A stretch of 51,554 bases of DNA from a bacterium (GCA_019695305.1 JAIBAG010000018.1:1-51554), one strand, 5' to 3'; positions 1 to 10,780 are shown, numbered from the stretch's first letter. Notes: generated by a model from the letters alone, not told the origin. Program-made: numbers and translations.

Positions 1-607
<607 letters not shown>

Positions 608-1312
608 TTATTTAAGAGAGGCTAAAATGCGGTCGACCGACGTAAGAGGTGCTCCCGATTGGGTTACAGGCCTGCCCACCACCAGATAATGACTACCATT
701 TTGCATAGCATCACGGGGCGTAACAATACGTTTTTGATCACCGGCAGCATCATCAGGCATGCGGATACCCGGTGTTACCAAACAAAAATCTTTTCCACAT
801 TTTTGCGCAATTGCTTTTGTTTCTTGCGCAGAGCACACCACACCATCCAGCTCGGCCTGCTTGGCAAGGCTTGCCAAATGCAACACCTGGTCTTCTACAC
901 TTAAAGGAATATTAAGATGCGATAAATTATTCATACTGGTTAAAACAGTGACTCCAAGCAAAATTGGAGCCTTGGTTTTGTTTTTATAGGCCGCTTCACG
1001 CGCCGCATCGCGAGCCGCCACCATCATGTCGATACCACCACTGGTATGCACATTAAACATCCACACACCCATTTTGGTACACACTTGGGCGGCTTTAGCG
1101 ACGGTATTGGGAATGTCATGAAATTTTAAATCGAGAAAAACACGCACATGATGACTCAAAATTTTTTCAACAATCTTTGGACCATGAGCGGAGAAAAGTT
1201 CGAACCCCACTTTAAAAGCCACACCCGTTTCTTTAAGACGACGCACCAACTTAAGGGCTTCACCCGAAGAATCGGTATCCAGAGCAATAATTAAGGGGTT
1301 ATGTTGAGGCAT
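608..1312 (-). CDS. pyrF: Orotidine 5'-phosphate decarboxylase
   Basis: This enzyme decarboxylates OMP to UMP, the last step of de novo pyrimidine synthesis, in the cytosol. The 234-aa length is normal for the short bacterial form. Visible signatures are the N-terminal IIALDTD strand, the catalytic DLKFHDIPNTV motif (Asp-x-Lys-x-x-Asp), GVTVLTSM, and the phosphate-binding end with TPGIRMP and VGRPVT. It lies 3 bp downstream of proS on the same strand, so the two may be cotranscribed. Its stop codon touches that of the convergent cellulase gene, leaving no room for a dedicated terminator. Confidence 0.96.
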   Translation of the reverse strand: MPQHNPLIIALDTDSSGEALKLVRRLKETGVAFKVGFELFSAHGPKIVEKILSHHVRVFLDLKFHDIPNTVAKAAQVCTKMGVWMFNVHTSGGIDMMVAARDAAREAAYKNKTKAPILLGVTVLTSMNNLSHLNIPLSVEDQVLHLASLAKQAELDGVVCSAQETKAIAQKCGKDFCLVTPGIRMPDDAAGDQKRIVTPRDAMQNGSHYLVVGRPVTQSGAPLTSVDRILASLK

Positions 1313-1315
1313 TTT

Positions 1316-2584
1316 TTATGACAACTTTGAAAAAGTATCTTTCAAAAAATTTTCCACATTCGCCAAAGGCACAATTTGTTTTTCGCCGGTTTTTCGTGTC
1401 TTAAATTCCACTTCACCCTTCTCTAACCCTTTACCACCAATAATAAGCTGGTACGGGTATCCAATAAGATCGGCATCGTTAAATTTAACACCGGCACGTT
1501 CATCGCGATCATCCAGTACCGCATCAATTTTCAAATCTTTTTGAACATACTGGTAAAATTTTTGGGCCACATCCATCACTTTTGCATCCACCGAAAGACC
1601 AATCACCGCAATTTTGTACGGAGCTAGCGCATAGGGCCAAATAATTCCTTTGTCGTCGTGATTTTGTTCAATAGCCGCAGCCGAGGTACGCCCTACTCCA
1701 ATACCATAACAACCCATTTCAATAATTTGTTCGCTTCCTTTGTCATCTAGAAAAGTTGCTTTTAAAGCTTTTGAATATTTTGTGCCCAAATAAAACACCT
1801 GGCCCACTTCAATACCTCTAAAACCTTGCATAGTTCCTTTGTTACACCGCGCACAGGTTTCGCCTTCTTTCGATTCGGCTTTTTCGATGTTGGCTGCGTA
1901 ATCACACGCTGAACAGCTCACAATGGCATCTTCGCCGCTATCGGCCAGCACCTGAAATTCGTGCGAGAGCGTTCCACCAATGTTGCCGGTAACCGCTTCT
2001 ACGGCGCGGTAGCTTAAACCACAGCGCGAAAATATTTTTTTATAGGCTTCGTAATAAGTCCAATAACTTTTTTGCGCATCTTCCATGGTGCGGTCAAAGG
2101 AGTAACAATCTTTCATGATAAACTCGCGCCCACGCATAAGCCCAAAGCGAGGACGAGTTTCATCTCTAAATTTAGTTTGAATTTGATACAGAGACACCGG
2201 CAATTGCCGATAAGAACGTACTTCACGGCGCACCACATCGGTAATAATTTCTTCGTGTGTGGGCCCCAAACAAAATTCGTTATCGTGACGATCTTTTAAG
2301 CGTAGTAATTCTTTTCCGTAAATCTGCCAACGCCCCGATTCGCTCCATAATTCGGCAGGCAGCACCATGGGCATCAGCAGTTCCTGTGCTCCCACCGCAT
2401 TCATTTCTTCACGGATAATTTTTTCAATATTTTGGATTACTTTTAAGCCTAAGGGCAAATAATTATAAATACCAGCCGCTAATTTGCGGATATAACCGGC
2501 TTTAAGCATGAGTTTATGGCTCACCACTTCGGCCTCACTGGGCACTTCACGGAGTGTAGGAATAAAAGATTGAGAAAGCTTCAT
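1316..2584 (-). CDS. proS: Prolyl-tRNA synthetase lacking the INS editing domain
   Basis: Charges tRNA-Pro. Class II motifs are clear: the N-terminal [23 protein letters not shown] region, motif 2 ([19 protein letters not shown]), motif 3 ([17 protein letters not shown]) and a C-terminal anticodon-binding domain. The protein has only 422 aa, while the common bacterial type has about 570. The INS (YbaK-like) editing domain normally sits between YAANIE and GIEVGQVF. Here about 27 residues remain, with two Cys pairs (CSAC before and CARC within), which could bind zinc. Post-transfer editing of Ala-tRNA-Pro would therefore have to be done in trans or be absent. Shortened ProRS forms are known in alphaproteobacteria. 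It is followed closely by pyrF. Confidence 0.95.
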   Translation of the reverse strand: MKLSQSFIPTLREVPSEAEVVSHKLMLKAGYIRKLAAGIYNYLPLGLKVIQNIEKIIREEMNAVGAQELLMPMVLPAELWSESGRWQIYGKELLRLKDRHDNEFCLGPTHEEIITDVVRREVRSYRQLPVSLYQIQTKFRDETRPRFGLMRGREFIMKDCYSFDRTMEDAQKSYWTYYEAYKKIFSRCGLSYRAVEAVTGNIGGTLSHEFQVLADSGEDAIVSCSACDYAANIEKAESKEGETCARCNKGTMQGFRGIEVGQVFYLGTKYSKALKATFLDDKGSEQIIEMGCYGIGVGRTSAAAIEQNHDDKGIIWPYALAPYKIAVIGLSVDAKVMDVAQKFYQYVQKDLKIDAVLDDRDERAGVKFNDADLIGYPYQLIIGGKGLEKGEVEFKTRKTGEKQIVPLANVENFLKDTFSKLS

Positions 2585-2632
2585 AGTGATTGAAGCTTTA
2601 CAGAAGGTTTATAAAGATTTCAAGAAGAATGA

Positions 2633-4213
2633 CTAATGGTTTTTATTGGCATAAAAACGGCGTAAACCAACAGGAACACCAATCATCACCATCACAAACA
2701 TCAGAGACACCAAAGAATCCGGAGCATGGGTTCTTAACTGACAACCCGACTGCGCCAAGCCACCAGAATCGCCACCGCCATCACTTTCATCTGAGGTGGG
2801 TTCGCAAGCCCCTGTACCACCACAGGCACTAATGCAACAATCGGGTTCATCGTTCGGTGTAATATCACCGGTTTCAGGATCTGTATTAATATCGGTTGGG
2901 TTACCATCAGCATCAAGCAACGGCACACCACCCCGCGTTGTACAGTCATCCTGGCCATCACCATCAAAATCCATATCTTCAATTAAACCGCTGCACGAAA
3001 TAGTTTCGGTAACACCCGCCTGATCAATAGAATCAGTTTGGCCGGCCGCATTACACTGAAAACCTTCTACTAATGTTTCCTCCTGCACACCTTCCAACTG
3101 ATAACTGCCGCAGGGTAATACCGTTTTAGCTCCAGTAAAAAAGGTATTAATAGGCTTCACTACAATGTCATAAGTTTTAGCCGGATTTAAACCCCAAATT
3201 TTAAAATAACCACAATCACCCAAACATTCACCATCATCATCGGTATAATTATCGGTTCCCAAATCTTCCTGGGCTACATCAGCACCAGAAACCGCTTCAA
3301 TAGTTTCGCTATCATCGGTGGCAATTGCTTGAACATCCACACAACGTAAAGGCAAACCACGTAAATCAACTAAATTGCCTTCGGCTGCGCATAAAGTATT
3401 ATCCCAACCATCAGAACCATAAAGCTTAAGAATACCCACTTCATCATCACGGGTTAACGTTACCTGATCTGCCGGATCTACCGATATGGGATACATAGTA
3501 GGTAAATCATCACAATCGCCATCCACATCTGCATCGCAATCGTCTTCCAATTCTGCATTAACAACAGAATGGGTTAATCCTAAAAAATGCCCCAATTCGT
3601 GGGTAAGTGTAAAATCCAAATCTTCATCCAAAAAATCAACAGCCTCATTTTCACTATTCACGCACTGTTCGTTACCATCATAACAAAGACAATTTAAAAA
3701 TACTTGTCCATCACTAATGGTATTATCTGCCGTTTCAAAAAAAGTGGGGGCCGCAAAACCCAACACCATGTACTTAGCATCGGCTCCTAAATCATTACTA
3801 TACAGTTCATCCGTAATATCACCGGTATCATCAAATATCACAGCATTTAAGGTGTCCTGAGCATTTGTTATGCTGTTTCTGGAAACATAAAACTGGGAAT
3901 AATTGCTTAAATCAATATCATCACCATCCGTATCAACGTCACTATCATCTAAATTTCCCTGTGTAACATCAAATGCTAAATCCACATTTGTTACAGAGGC
4001 CCATGCATCGGCAGCATTTTCTAATCTTGTCTTCATGGTGTCATTATCGTAACCAGCACAATCACCGCTTTCCATATCTAAAGAGATACTGGATCCCGAC
4101 AACCAATGCGCCAGTTCCGCATCGGCATTCACAAAAATAGGACCATTCGCAAAAGCCAAAGGAGTAAAAAGTAAAACTCCCGCAACAAAAATAAATTTTA
4201 AAAGTAATTTCAT
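2633..4213 (-). CDS. Secreted matrixin-like zinc metallopeptidase with MYXO-CTERM-like tail
   Basis: This 526-aa protein starts with a signal peptide (residues 1-22, cleaved after FA). The metzincin zinc site HELGHFLGLTH lies at residues 205-215 and the probable Met-turn (PTMYP) at residue 240, as in matrixins (family M10). An Asp- and Cys-rich region with calcium-binding-like DxDGD stretches follows. The C-terminus has a Gly/Ser linker, one Cys (SGCQL), a hydrophobic segment and an Arg (LRRFYANKNH), the layout of MYXO-CTERM sorting signals that anchor proteins to the surface. I infer an exported, possibly surface-anchored endopeptidase. It lies 6 bp after the small secreted protein ending at 4220, probably in one operon. 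Confidence 0.82.
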   Translation of the reverse strand: MKLLLKFIFVAGVLLFTPLAFANGPIFVNADAELAHWLSGSSISLDMESGDCAGYDNDTMKTRLENAADAWASVTNVDLAFDVTQGNLDDSDVDTDGDDIDLSNYSQFYVSRNSITNAQDTLNAVIFDDTGDITDELYSNDLGADAKYMVLGFAAPTFFETADNTISDGQVFLNCLCYDGNEQCVNSENEAVDFLDEDLDFTLTHELGHFLGLTHSVVNAELEDDCDADVDGDCDDLPTMYPISVDPADQVTLTRDDEVGILKLYGSDGWDNTLCAAEGNLVDLRGLPLRCVDVQAIATDDSETIEAVSGADVAQEDLGTDNYTDDDGECLGDCGYFKIWGLNPAKTYDIVVKPINTFFTGAKTVLPCGSYQLEGVQEETLVEGFQCNAAGQTDSIDQAGVTETISCSGLIEDMDFDGDGQDDCTTRGGVPLLDADGNPTDINTDPETGDITPNDEPDCCISACGGTGACEPTSDESDGGGDSGGLAQSGCQLRTHAPDSLVSLMFVMVMIGVPVGLRRFYANKNH

Positions 4214-4219
4214 GATGTC

Positions 4220-4765
4220 CTATTCTATAGCTTGTTTTAAGGCATCTAAGGTAACGTAACTCGACTTCCCATTTACCGAACGGGTTAAAGAGGTGTGCGT
4301 TTTAGATTGCGCCAATTTATTTACAAAACCACGGTTTTGGGCATTATCGGGAATTACCCAACGGTTATCTTGATAGGCCATCCCCACCACACCTTGCTCT
4401 AAGGCTACAGGGTTAGTAAACCCCTCACGCGACTCACGCGCTAAAAAAATGGTGTACACCGTATCTTTTTTAAATTTGGGAGCCCCAACTAAAGAATTGG
4501 CCAGTTGATTAAAACTAACCGTCCCATTGGTGCAATTGCCTTTTAAACATTCCATCACATTAAAAGTATAACGAATAGCCTCTTTACCCGAAACCTCTAC
4601 ACCGGTTTCTACCTGAGAAACCGTTCCCGTAAACACACTTTGAGAAAAACCAGCCAACTCGGCTAGCGATAAATTGCGCATCACAAAGGCATGGGCGGTA
4701 AAAGTTAATGAAATAATAAAAAAAGTAAAAATGGACAAAAGAGCTTGTTTTGATTTAGGATTCAT
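4220..4765 (-). CDS. Secreted protein of unknown function, matrixin partner
   Basis: The 181-aa product has a clear signal peptide (MNPKSKQALLSIFTFFIISL..., cleavage probably after AHA at residues 24-26). The mature part carries two cysteines (MECLKGNC) and no motif I recognise. It is the first gene of a two-gene unit with the matrixin, 6 bp apart, which suggests a related role, for example chaperone, inhibitor or substrate carrier for the peptidase. That is inference from position only. It is divergent from the S41 peptidase gene, and the 58-bp gap must hold both promoters. Confidence 0.75.
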   Translation of the reverse strand: MNPKSKQALLSIFTFFIISLTFTAHAFVMRNLSLAELAGFSQSVFTGTVSQVETGVEVSGKEAIRYTFNVMECLKGNCTNGTVSFNQLANSLVGAPKFKKDTVYTIFLARESREGFTNPVALEQGVVGMAYQDNRWVIPDNAQNRGFVNKLAQSKTHTSLTRSVNGKSSYVTLDALKQAIE

Positions 4766-4823
4766 AGATTGTTAAGTGTACATGTCACCCCCATCCACTG
4801 TCAACAAAGCAGCGGAAAAAATT

Positions 4824-7580
4824 ATGTTTCATTTTAACACACTTTTAAGAGCTTTTATTATTGCCTCTTTTATAACCTTGCCTCTTCCCGGCTGGAGCTT
4901 TCCGTTTTTATCCGATCAATCAGCTCCCAGTATCAAGGTAGATCTCATTCCGCAAATTGTACGGTCGGTCTCCATGATTAATCAGTATTACTACGCCAGC
5001 TCACGCGTAAAACCGCTTAAAATGTTACAAGAAGGTTTATACAGCCTCTCTAAACGTATCCCCGAATTACTTATTGAATTTCCTGATGAAAACCAAAACA
5101 GCTTTAAAGTATCACTTTTAGATAAAACTAAAACATTAAGCTACGATACCCCTCAAAAACTGGCCGATATCTTACAGCCTGTTTCTGATGTTTTTAACTT
5201 TATTAACGAAACCTATAAAGGCGATGTAAAATCGGATGATCAGCAGTATGCTTTTATTACCGGTATTTTAAAACCACTCGATCCCCATTCCAATTTACTA
5301 ACCCCCGACATGTTTAAAGAGTTTCAAACCCAAACATCGGGAGAATACGGCGGCATTGGTATTGTGATTGGTTTAAAAGACGATGATCTTACCGTTATTA
5401 GCCCCATCGATAACACCCCCGCACAAAAAGCAGGCGTGAAGGCCGAAGATAAAATTTTGGAAATTGATCACCTTTCCACTGTTAACATGCCCCTTTCGGA
5501 AGCCGTAGAACGTTTGCGCGGTAAAGTGAATACAAACGTACTGCTTAAACTGTCGCGCAAAAGTACCGACCCCTGGGAAATTAATCTTACCCGCAAAAAA
5601 ATTAATATTGAAAGTGTTACCTCTAAAGTAACCACTTTTGGAAACAAAACGATTGGCATCCTCTCCATAAAAAACTTTCAGGAAGATACTTTTATGGATA
5701 TGGACCAGGAATTAAAAAAGATGAAAGAAACACACAAGCTAGACGGCTTGGTGCTGGATTTACGCAACAACCCGGGTGGCCTGTTAGACCAATCTATTCA
5801 GGTAGCCGACCGCTTTTTAGAAAGTGGTGATATTGTGCTATCGGTAGCCGCCGACGACCAAATTGAAAAAGCTCCCGCCACTCCCGATTCGCAAGATGAC
5901 ATTACAACACCCATGGTAGTTTTGGTAAACGAAGGATCAGCATCGGCATCCGAAATTGTATCGGGCGCTTTAAAAAACAATAACCGTGCTTTAGTTGTGG
6001 GAAATACAACCTTTGGAAAAGGATCTATACAATCGCTTTACCCACTGCGTGATGGGGCTTCTATTAAACTGACCATTGCGCAATATTTAACACCCGGCAA
6101 AGAATCCATTCAGGCTGTGGGTATTACGCCCGATATCCGTTTGTACCCCATGCTTATAGCCGACGACACTTTTGATATTTGGGATGACAAACCGTTTAAA
6201 GAAGCTAGTTTTGATGAGCATTTAGAAAACACCAAATATACCAAAGTATCTAAACCAACCTACAATTTGCCCTACCTGCAACTTGAAAAAAAGCAGGAAG
6301 AATCGCAATACGTTTCTAAAATAGATGAACAATCCGATTACCCGTTAAGCTTTGCCCTGCGTTTGTTATCGCAATTTAAAACAGCCAATCGCACCACCAT
6401 GATTCCCGAAGCCAAAAGCGTGGTTGAAATGGAAGAAAAATCTCAAGATAAAGCTATCACCATGGTGCTTGAGAAAAAGGGCATCAACTGGCACACCGAT
6501 ACCGCAAGTGATACTTCTTCAATTAATATAGATGTGAGTTCACGTTTTACAGAAAAAGATACCGGCAAAGAAGTAGCCGAACTAAAAGGTGGGCGCGAAT
6601 ACACCTGGACTATAACAATCAACAACAAAAGCACGGCTATCTCGCGCGTTATTGGCGTGGTAGATTCCGAAAACCCCATCATCAATCAAAAAGAATTTGT
6701 TTTTGGTCGCGTAGATGCCTCATCTAAAAAAGAGGCTTCGGTTCACTTTAAGGTTCCGCCCGAAATGATGAATTTTAATGAAAACACCAAAATTTCTCTT
6801 TTTTCCGATTCTAAAGATTTGCTTTCTACACGCGTATCCACCGTCTTTAAAGAAAAAGACAAACCGCTTTTTGCCTATAAAGTTAGCTACAAAGACGGCG
6901 GAGCCTCAGGTTTGGTTGGTAACGCTAATGGAATTCCCGAAAAAGGTGAAACGGTACGCTTAGACGTAACCATTAAAAATATTTCCAAAACTGTACCCGG
7001 CGATGTGATCATGAATTTATCAAACACCAACAGTGAAGATAATGTTAATCTTAAAACAGCCCGTTTGATGCTGGGCGAAATTTTACCCAATGCCGAAAAG
7101 CAAGGCTCTCTCGTTTTTTCAATTGGACAAGCCTATAATAAAGACAAGCTGTCACTCACGTTAAGCGCCGTAGATAAAGAAACCAAAGCCGGCTTTGCCG
7201 ATGACATTACCTTTAACCCGCTCGATTCCAAAAAAGCCCAAATTAATCCTGTTGCCGGTGTTTATGAAATACAGCCCGTTATTACTATTAGTGAAAGTAC
7301 CCTTCAACCCGGGGGTAAAAAAGTCCACTTAACCGGTACCGTAAGCGACGATCAAAATCTAAAGGATATTACCATTTATGCCGGTGGCAAAAAAGTTTAC
7401 TACAGTGCTTCGGCCACTGGCAGCACAACGCCAAATTTAACTTTTGAAACCATGGTTCCCTTAGATGAAGGGGCCAACATTCTTACTATTCAGGCCAGAG
7501 ACGGTCGTAATCTATCGTCTGTCAAAAACCTTTCCTTTATTGGTGAAGCCCCCACTTTATCCGATAATAAAACACCCTAA
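4824..7580 (+). CDS. S41 C-terminal processing peptidase with PDZ domain (MXAN_5808-like)
   Basis: A periplasmic serine peptidase of the tail-specific (Ctp/Prc) family, 918 aa from the chosen start. The first ATG in the frame is at 4776, but the ATG at 4824 begins a good signal peptide (MFHFNTLLRAFIIASFITLPLPGWS), so I prefer it. A PDZ domain (GEYGGIGIVIG...VERLRGKVNT) precedes the peptidase core (LDLRNNPGGLLD). The Ser-Lys dyad is S374 in GSASASEI and K399 in FGKGSIQ, 25 residues apart as in E. coli Prc. About 400 further residues form beta-rich domains, giving the long architecture seen in MXAN_5808-type peptidases. Substrates are unknown. Confidence 0.88.
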   Translation: MFHFNTLLRAFIIASFITLPLPGWSFPFLSDQSAPSIKVDLIPQIVRSVSMINQYYYASSRVKPLKMLQEGLYSLSKRIPELLIEFPDENQNSFKVSLLDKTKTLSYDTPQKLADILQPVSDVFNFINETYKGDVKSDDQQYAFITGILKPLDPHSNLLTPDMFKEFQTQTSGEYGGIGIVIGLKDDDLTVISPIDNTPAQKAGVKAEDKILEIDHLSTVNMPLSEAVERLRGKVNTNVLLKLSRKSTDPWEINLTRKKINIESVTSKVTTFGNKTIGILSIKNFQEDTFMDMDQELKKMKETHKLDGLVLDLRNNPGGLLDQSIQVADRFLESGDIVLSVAADDQIEKAPATPDSQDDITTPMVVLVNEGSASASEIVSGALKNNNRALVVGNTTFGKGSIQSLYPLRDGASIKLTIAQYLTPGKESIQAVGITPDIRLYPMLIADDTFDIWDDKPFKEASFDEHLENTKYTKVSKPTYNLPYLQLEKKQEESQYVSKIDEQSDYPLSFALRLLSQFKTANRTTMIPEAKSVVEMEEKSQDKAITMVLEKKGINWHTDTASDTSSINIDVSSRFTEKDTGKEVAELKGGREYTWTITINNKSTAISRVIGVVDSENPIINQKEFVFGRVDASSKKEASVHFKVPPEMMNFNENTKISLFSDSKDLLSTRVSTVFKEKDKPLFAYKVSYKDGGASGLVGNANGIPEKGETVRLDVTIKNISKTVPGDVIMNLSNTNSEDNVNLKTARLMLGEILPNAEKQGSLVFSIGQAYNKDKLSLTLSAVDKETKAGFADDITFNPLDSKKAQINPVAGVYEIQPVITISESTLQPGGKKVHLTGTVSDDQNLKDITIYAGGKKVYYSASATGSTTPNLTFETMVPLDEGANILTIQARDGRNLSSVKNLSFIGEAPTLSDNKTP

Positions 7581-7718
7581 TTCTATATAATCTCTTGTAA
7601 TATCGAACACATGAAATTGATTGCCTTTTCTGGCCTGGATTGATAAGGAATCCCCTCATTCTTTGAACCCACAACAAACAGGTTCCGGGGATAAAAACCT
7701 CTAACGGAGAACTTATAT

Positions 7719-9035
7719 ATGTCACAAGCTGTACAAATCGCCCCGGCAAAGGGCAAATTGGGTATTTTACTGGTAGGTTTAGGTGCTGTAGCCACCACTT
7801 TTGTAGCCGGTGTAGAAGCCGCTAAAAAAGGAGTTCGTCATCCCATTGGTTCCCTCACTCAAATTGGCCGTATCCGTCTGGGTAAACGTACCGAAAACAA
7901 AAACCCTTTAGTAAAAGATTTTGTACCACTTGCCAGCTTAAACGACATTGTATATGGCGCCTGGGACCTTTTCCCCGATACCGGTTATGAAGCTGCCAGT
8001 AAGGCCGGCGTTATTCCTAAAGATTTACTCGATCAAATTAAAGATGATCTTTCGGCCATTAAGCCCATGCTTGCTGTGTACGATAAAAACTATGTTCGCA
8101 ACTTAAACGGCGAAAATATTAAAAAGGAAAAAAACAAATGGGATTTGGCCCAAGCTCTCATTCAAGAAATTGCCGACTTTAAAAAGAAAAATAATTGCGA
8201 CCGCATGCAAATGATTTGGTGCGGCTCCACCGAAGCGTACTGCACCGTTCAAAACGAGCACAAAAACATTGAAGCGTTTGAAAAAGGTTTAAAAGACAAC
8301 AGCGCCAACATTCCTCCCAGCCAAATTTACGCCTATGCTGCCATTAAAAGCGGTATTGGTTATGCCAACGGCGCGCCCAACTTAACCGCCGATTGCCCAG
8401 CTTTACTTCAACTGGCCGACCTGCATAAAGTACCTCTTTCAGGAAAAGATTTTAAAACCGGACAAACTCTCATGAAAACCATCTTGGCCCCCGGTTTACG
8501 CGCCCGCTTTTTAGGGATTGCCGGTTGGTATTCCACCAACATCTTGGGAAACCGTGACGGCGAAGTATTGGATGATCCCGCTAACTTTAAAACCAAAGAA
8601 GAATCAAAGTTAGGCGTATTGGATACCATTTTACAACCCCATCTTTACCCGGAACTTTACGAAAAGATGCACCACCAGGTACGCATCAACTACTACCCTC
8701 CTCGTGGCGATAATAAAGAAGGTTGGGACAATATTGATATTGTGGGCTGGCTTGGCATGCCCATGCAGATTAAAATCAACTTCTTATGCCGCGATTCTAT
8801 TTTGGCCGCTCCCTTGGTACTCGATCTTGTTCTTTTCATGGATCTAGCCCAACGCGCCGGCATGAAAGGCATCCAGGAATGGCTGTCATTCTACTATAAA
8901 TCACCCATGACCAAAGAAGGCCTGTATCCCGAGCACAATCTCTTTATCCAAGAAATGAAGCTTAAAAACACGCTACGTTACTTGATGGGTGAAGAACAAA
9001 TTACCCATTTGGGGCTTGATTACTATCAATCGTAA
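7719..9035 (+). CDS. ino1: Inositol-3-phosphate synthase
   Basis: Converts glucose 6-phosphate to 1L-myo-inositol 3-phosphate using NAD as an internal redox cofactor. The 438-aa length fits the prokaryotic form. Visible features are the N-terminal Rossmann nucleotide site (LGILLVGLGAVATTF) and family blocks such as CGSTEAYC and SGKDFKTGQTLMKT, the latter typical of the catalytic lysine region. A good Shine-Dalgarno (GGAGA) lies before the ATG. Inositol synthesis in a Gram-negative points to phosphatidylinositol-type lipids or inositol solutes. The neighbouring ABC1 kinase and the lipid-like operon downstream make the lipid route attractive, but this is inference. Confidence 0.95.
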   Translation: MSQAVQIAPAKGKLGILLVGLGAVATTFVAGVEAAKKGVRHPIGSLTQIGRIRLGKRTENKNPLVKDFVPLASLNDIVYGAWDLFPDTGYEAASKAGVIPKDLLDQIKDDLSAIKPMLAVYDKNYVRNLNGENIKKEKNKWDLAQALIQEIADFKKKNNCDRMQMIWCGSTEAYCTVQNEHKNIEAFEKGLKDNSANIPPSQIYAYAAIKSGIGYANGAPNLTADCPALLQLADLHKVPLSGKDFKTGQTLMKTILAPGLRARFLGIAGWYSTNILGNRDGEVLDDPANFKTKEESKLGVLDTILQPHLYPELYEKMHHQVRINYYPPRGDNKEGWDNIDIVGWLGMPMQIKINFLCRDSILAAPLVLDLVLFMDLAQRAGMKGIQEWLSFYYKSPMTKEGLYPEHNLFIQEMKLKNTLRYLMGEEQITHLGLDYYQS

Positions 9036-9074
9036 TCCTTGCCGCCCGCTCTATAATCCTCTACACTCTGCCGG

Positions 9075-10721
9075 ATGAATTCCGTAGCTCGTCTTATTCG
9101 TGCATACACCGTTACCTTTCGTATACTCTTGCGCTATTTGGGGCTCTTTTTTATTGCTAAATGGGTAAGCGAAGAAAGATCGTCACTCCTTTTTGACAAA
9201 GCCCATCGTAAAACAGCACAAATGATTGTGCGCAACATTCTTATTTTAAAAGGGCTCTACATTAAAATTGGCCAAACCTTGTCTATCATGACCAATTTCC
9301 TGCCCAGCTCTATTACTGACGAGCTAGAACAATTACAGGATGCCGTCCCTCCTCATCCCTTTGATGAAGTGAAAGAACGTTTTTTAGCCGATTTTAAAAA
9401 AGAACCGCTGGAACTTTTTAAACGCTTTGACGACACACCCATAGCCTCGGCCTCATTGGGACAAGTGCATGTGGCGTATTTAAATGACGGCACTAAACTC
9501 GCCGTTAAATTTCAGTACCCTAATATTGATGAGATTGTACGGTCCGATTTAAAAACACTCAAAAGAATTTTTGGTTTATTTAATTTTATTTTTTCGGGAT
9601 ATGGCATCAGCGAAATTTACCAGGAATGTTCCAAAATGATTTTGGAAGAACTCAATTACGAAGCCGAAGGCCGTAATTTGGAACGCATCCGCGATAATTT
9701 TAAGGGCGATGAGCGCTATTACTTTCCCAAAGTATATTGGGAACTGTCCTCGCAAAAAATACTCTCGGTGGAATTTGTAGAAGGCGTAAAAGTAACCGAT
9801 GTCACAAGCTTGGGCGAAAAAGGCATTTCACCGCACGATGTAGCCGTTTCGCTCATTCACTTTTACTGCAAACAAATTTTTGTGGATGGTGTTTATCATG
9901 CCGATCCGCATCCGGGAAATATCATTATTAAACCTCACAATGGATCTTACCAAATTGCCATGGTGGATTATGGAGCCACGGCAGGCATTTCGCCCACCAT
10001 GAAATCGGGAATGACGGTGTTTGTAGAAGGCTTGATTAAGAAAGATACAAAGACGCTCGCTATTGCGCTCAAGCAAATGGGTTTTGTTTCTAAAGGCGAT
10101 CACGAAGAAACCTTGGATAAAATTGTAGAATATTTTTACAGCAAAATTCGCGGTGTTAAAATCCAGGATTTTAGAAACATCAACATTGGTGATTTTCAGC
10201 ATTTAAACGATATCATTGAGCTTAAAAAAATGGATATCAGTTTAAAAGAATTAACACGCACCTTTCATGTGCCGCGCGAATGGATTCTTTTAGAAAGAAC
10301 GTTAATTTTGATGATGGGCTTAACCGCTCATTTAGACCCGCATTTAAACCCCATGGATATTGTGTTACCGTATGTAGAGGAACTGGTATTGGGCAAAGAT
10401 CAAAAGGTTTCTGACTTGATTGTTCAATCCACCAAAGAACTGTTAATTTCTTACATCAATTTACCAACAGAAATTAGCAAAGTTCTTAAAAAATTAAACG
10501 AGGGCAAACTCACCATTCAAACCAAAGTTCAAAAGCAACATACCGAGAGAATTTACCAGGGCATTCATCAGCTCATTTACACCCTTCTTCTTACTTCATC
10601 GGTATCCATGGGATATTTAATGAGCAAAGATGGAAACGCCGAATGGGCTTCGCATTTAAAAGTTGTGAGCACCATTTTAGCCACACTTTTATTTGTGAGC
10701 TTATTTAAAAATAGGCAATAA
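9075..10721 (+). CDS. ABC1/UbiB/AarF-family atypical protein kinase-like ATPase
   Basis: A 548-aa member of the ABC1 family. Diagnostic parts are the KxGQ-type motif (IKIGQTLSIM), the Ala-rich loop with ASLGQVHVA, the lysine strand AVKFQYP, the catalytic and metal-binding motif ADPHPGNI, and VDYGATAGIS. Two hydrophobic segments near the C-terminus (LIYTLLLTSSVSMGYL and STILATLLFVSLF) suggest membrane anchoring, as in UbiB. Family members support ubiquinone synthesis or lipid metabolism and homeostasis. No other ubi genes are near, so a quinone role is not shown. It starts 39 bp after ino1, probably in the same transcript. Confidence 0.92.
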   Translation: MNSVARLIRAYTVTFRILLRYLGLFFIAKWVSEERSSLLFDKAHRKTAQMIVRNILILKGLYIKIGQTLSIMTNFLPSSITDELEQLQDAVPPHPFDEVKERFLADFKKEPLELFKRFDDTPIASASLGQVHVAYLNDGTKLAVKFQYPNIDEIVRSDLKTLKRIFGLFNFIFSGYGISEIYQECSKMILEELNYEAEGRNLERIRDNFKGDERYYFPKVYWELSSQKILSVEFVEGVKVTDVTSLGEKGISPHDVAVSLIHFYCKQIFVDGVYHADPHPGNIIIKPHNGSYQIAMVDYGATAGISPTMKSGMTVFVEGLIKKDTKTLAIALKQMGFVSKGDHEETLDKIVEYFYSKIRGVKIQDFRNINIGDFQHLNDIIELKKMDISLKELTRTFHVPREWILLERTLILMMGLTAHLDPHLNPMDIVLPYVEELVLGKDQKVSDLIVQSTKELLISYINLPTEISKVLKKLNEGKLTIQTKVQKQHTERIYQGIHQLIYTLLLTSSVSMGYLMSKDGNAEWASHLKVVSTILATLLFVSLFKNRQ

Positions 10722-10780
10722 CCCCACTTTTATAATAACTTGACGTTTTTTATAATTTTCTTTAGCTTTCAAAAACATAG

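Noticed and set aside
2590-3683. Plus-strand and alternative minus frames across the matrixin gene
   Set aside because: They are His/Ser/Pro-rich by-products of the Asp-rich codons of the real gene and have no motifs.
10722-10780. TTGACG and TATAAT boxes before the radical SAM operon
   Set aside because: Both boxes occur, but their spacing is wrong for a sigma-70 promoter, so I do not list a promoter.
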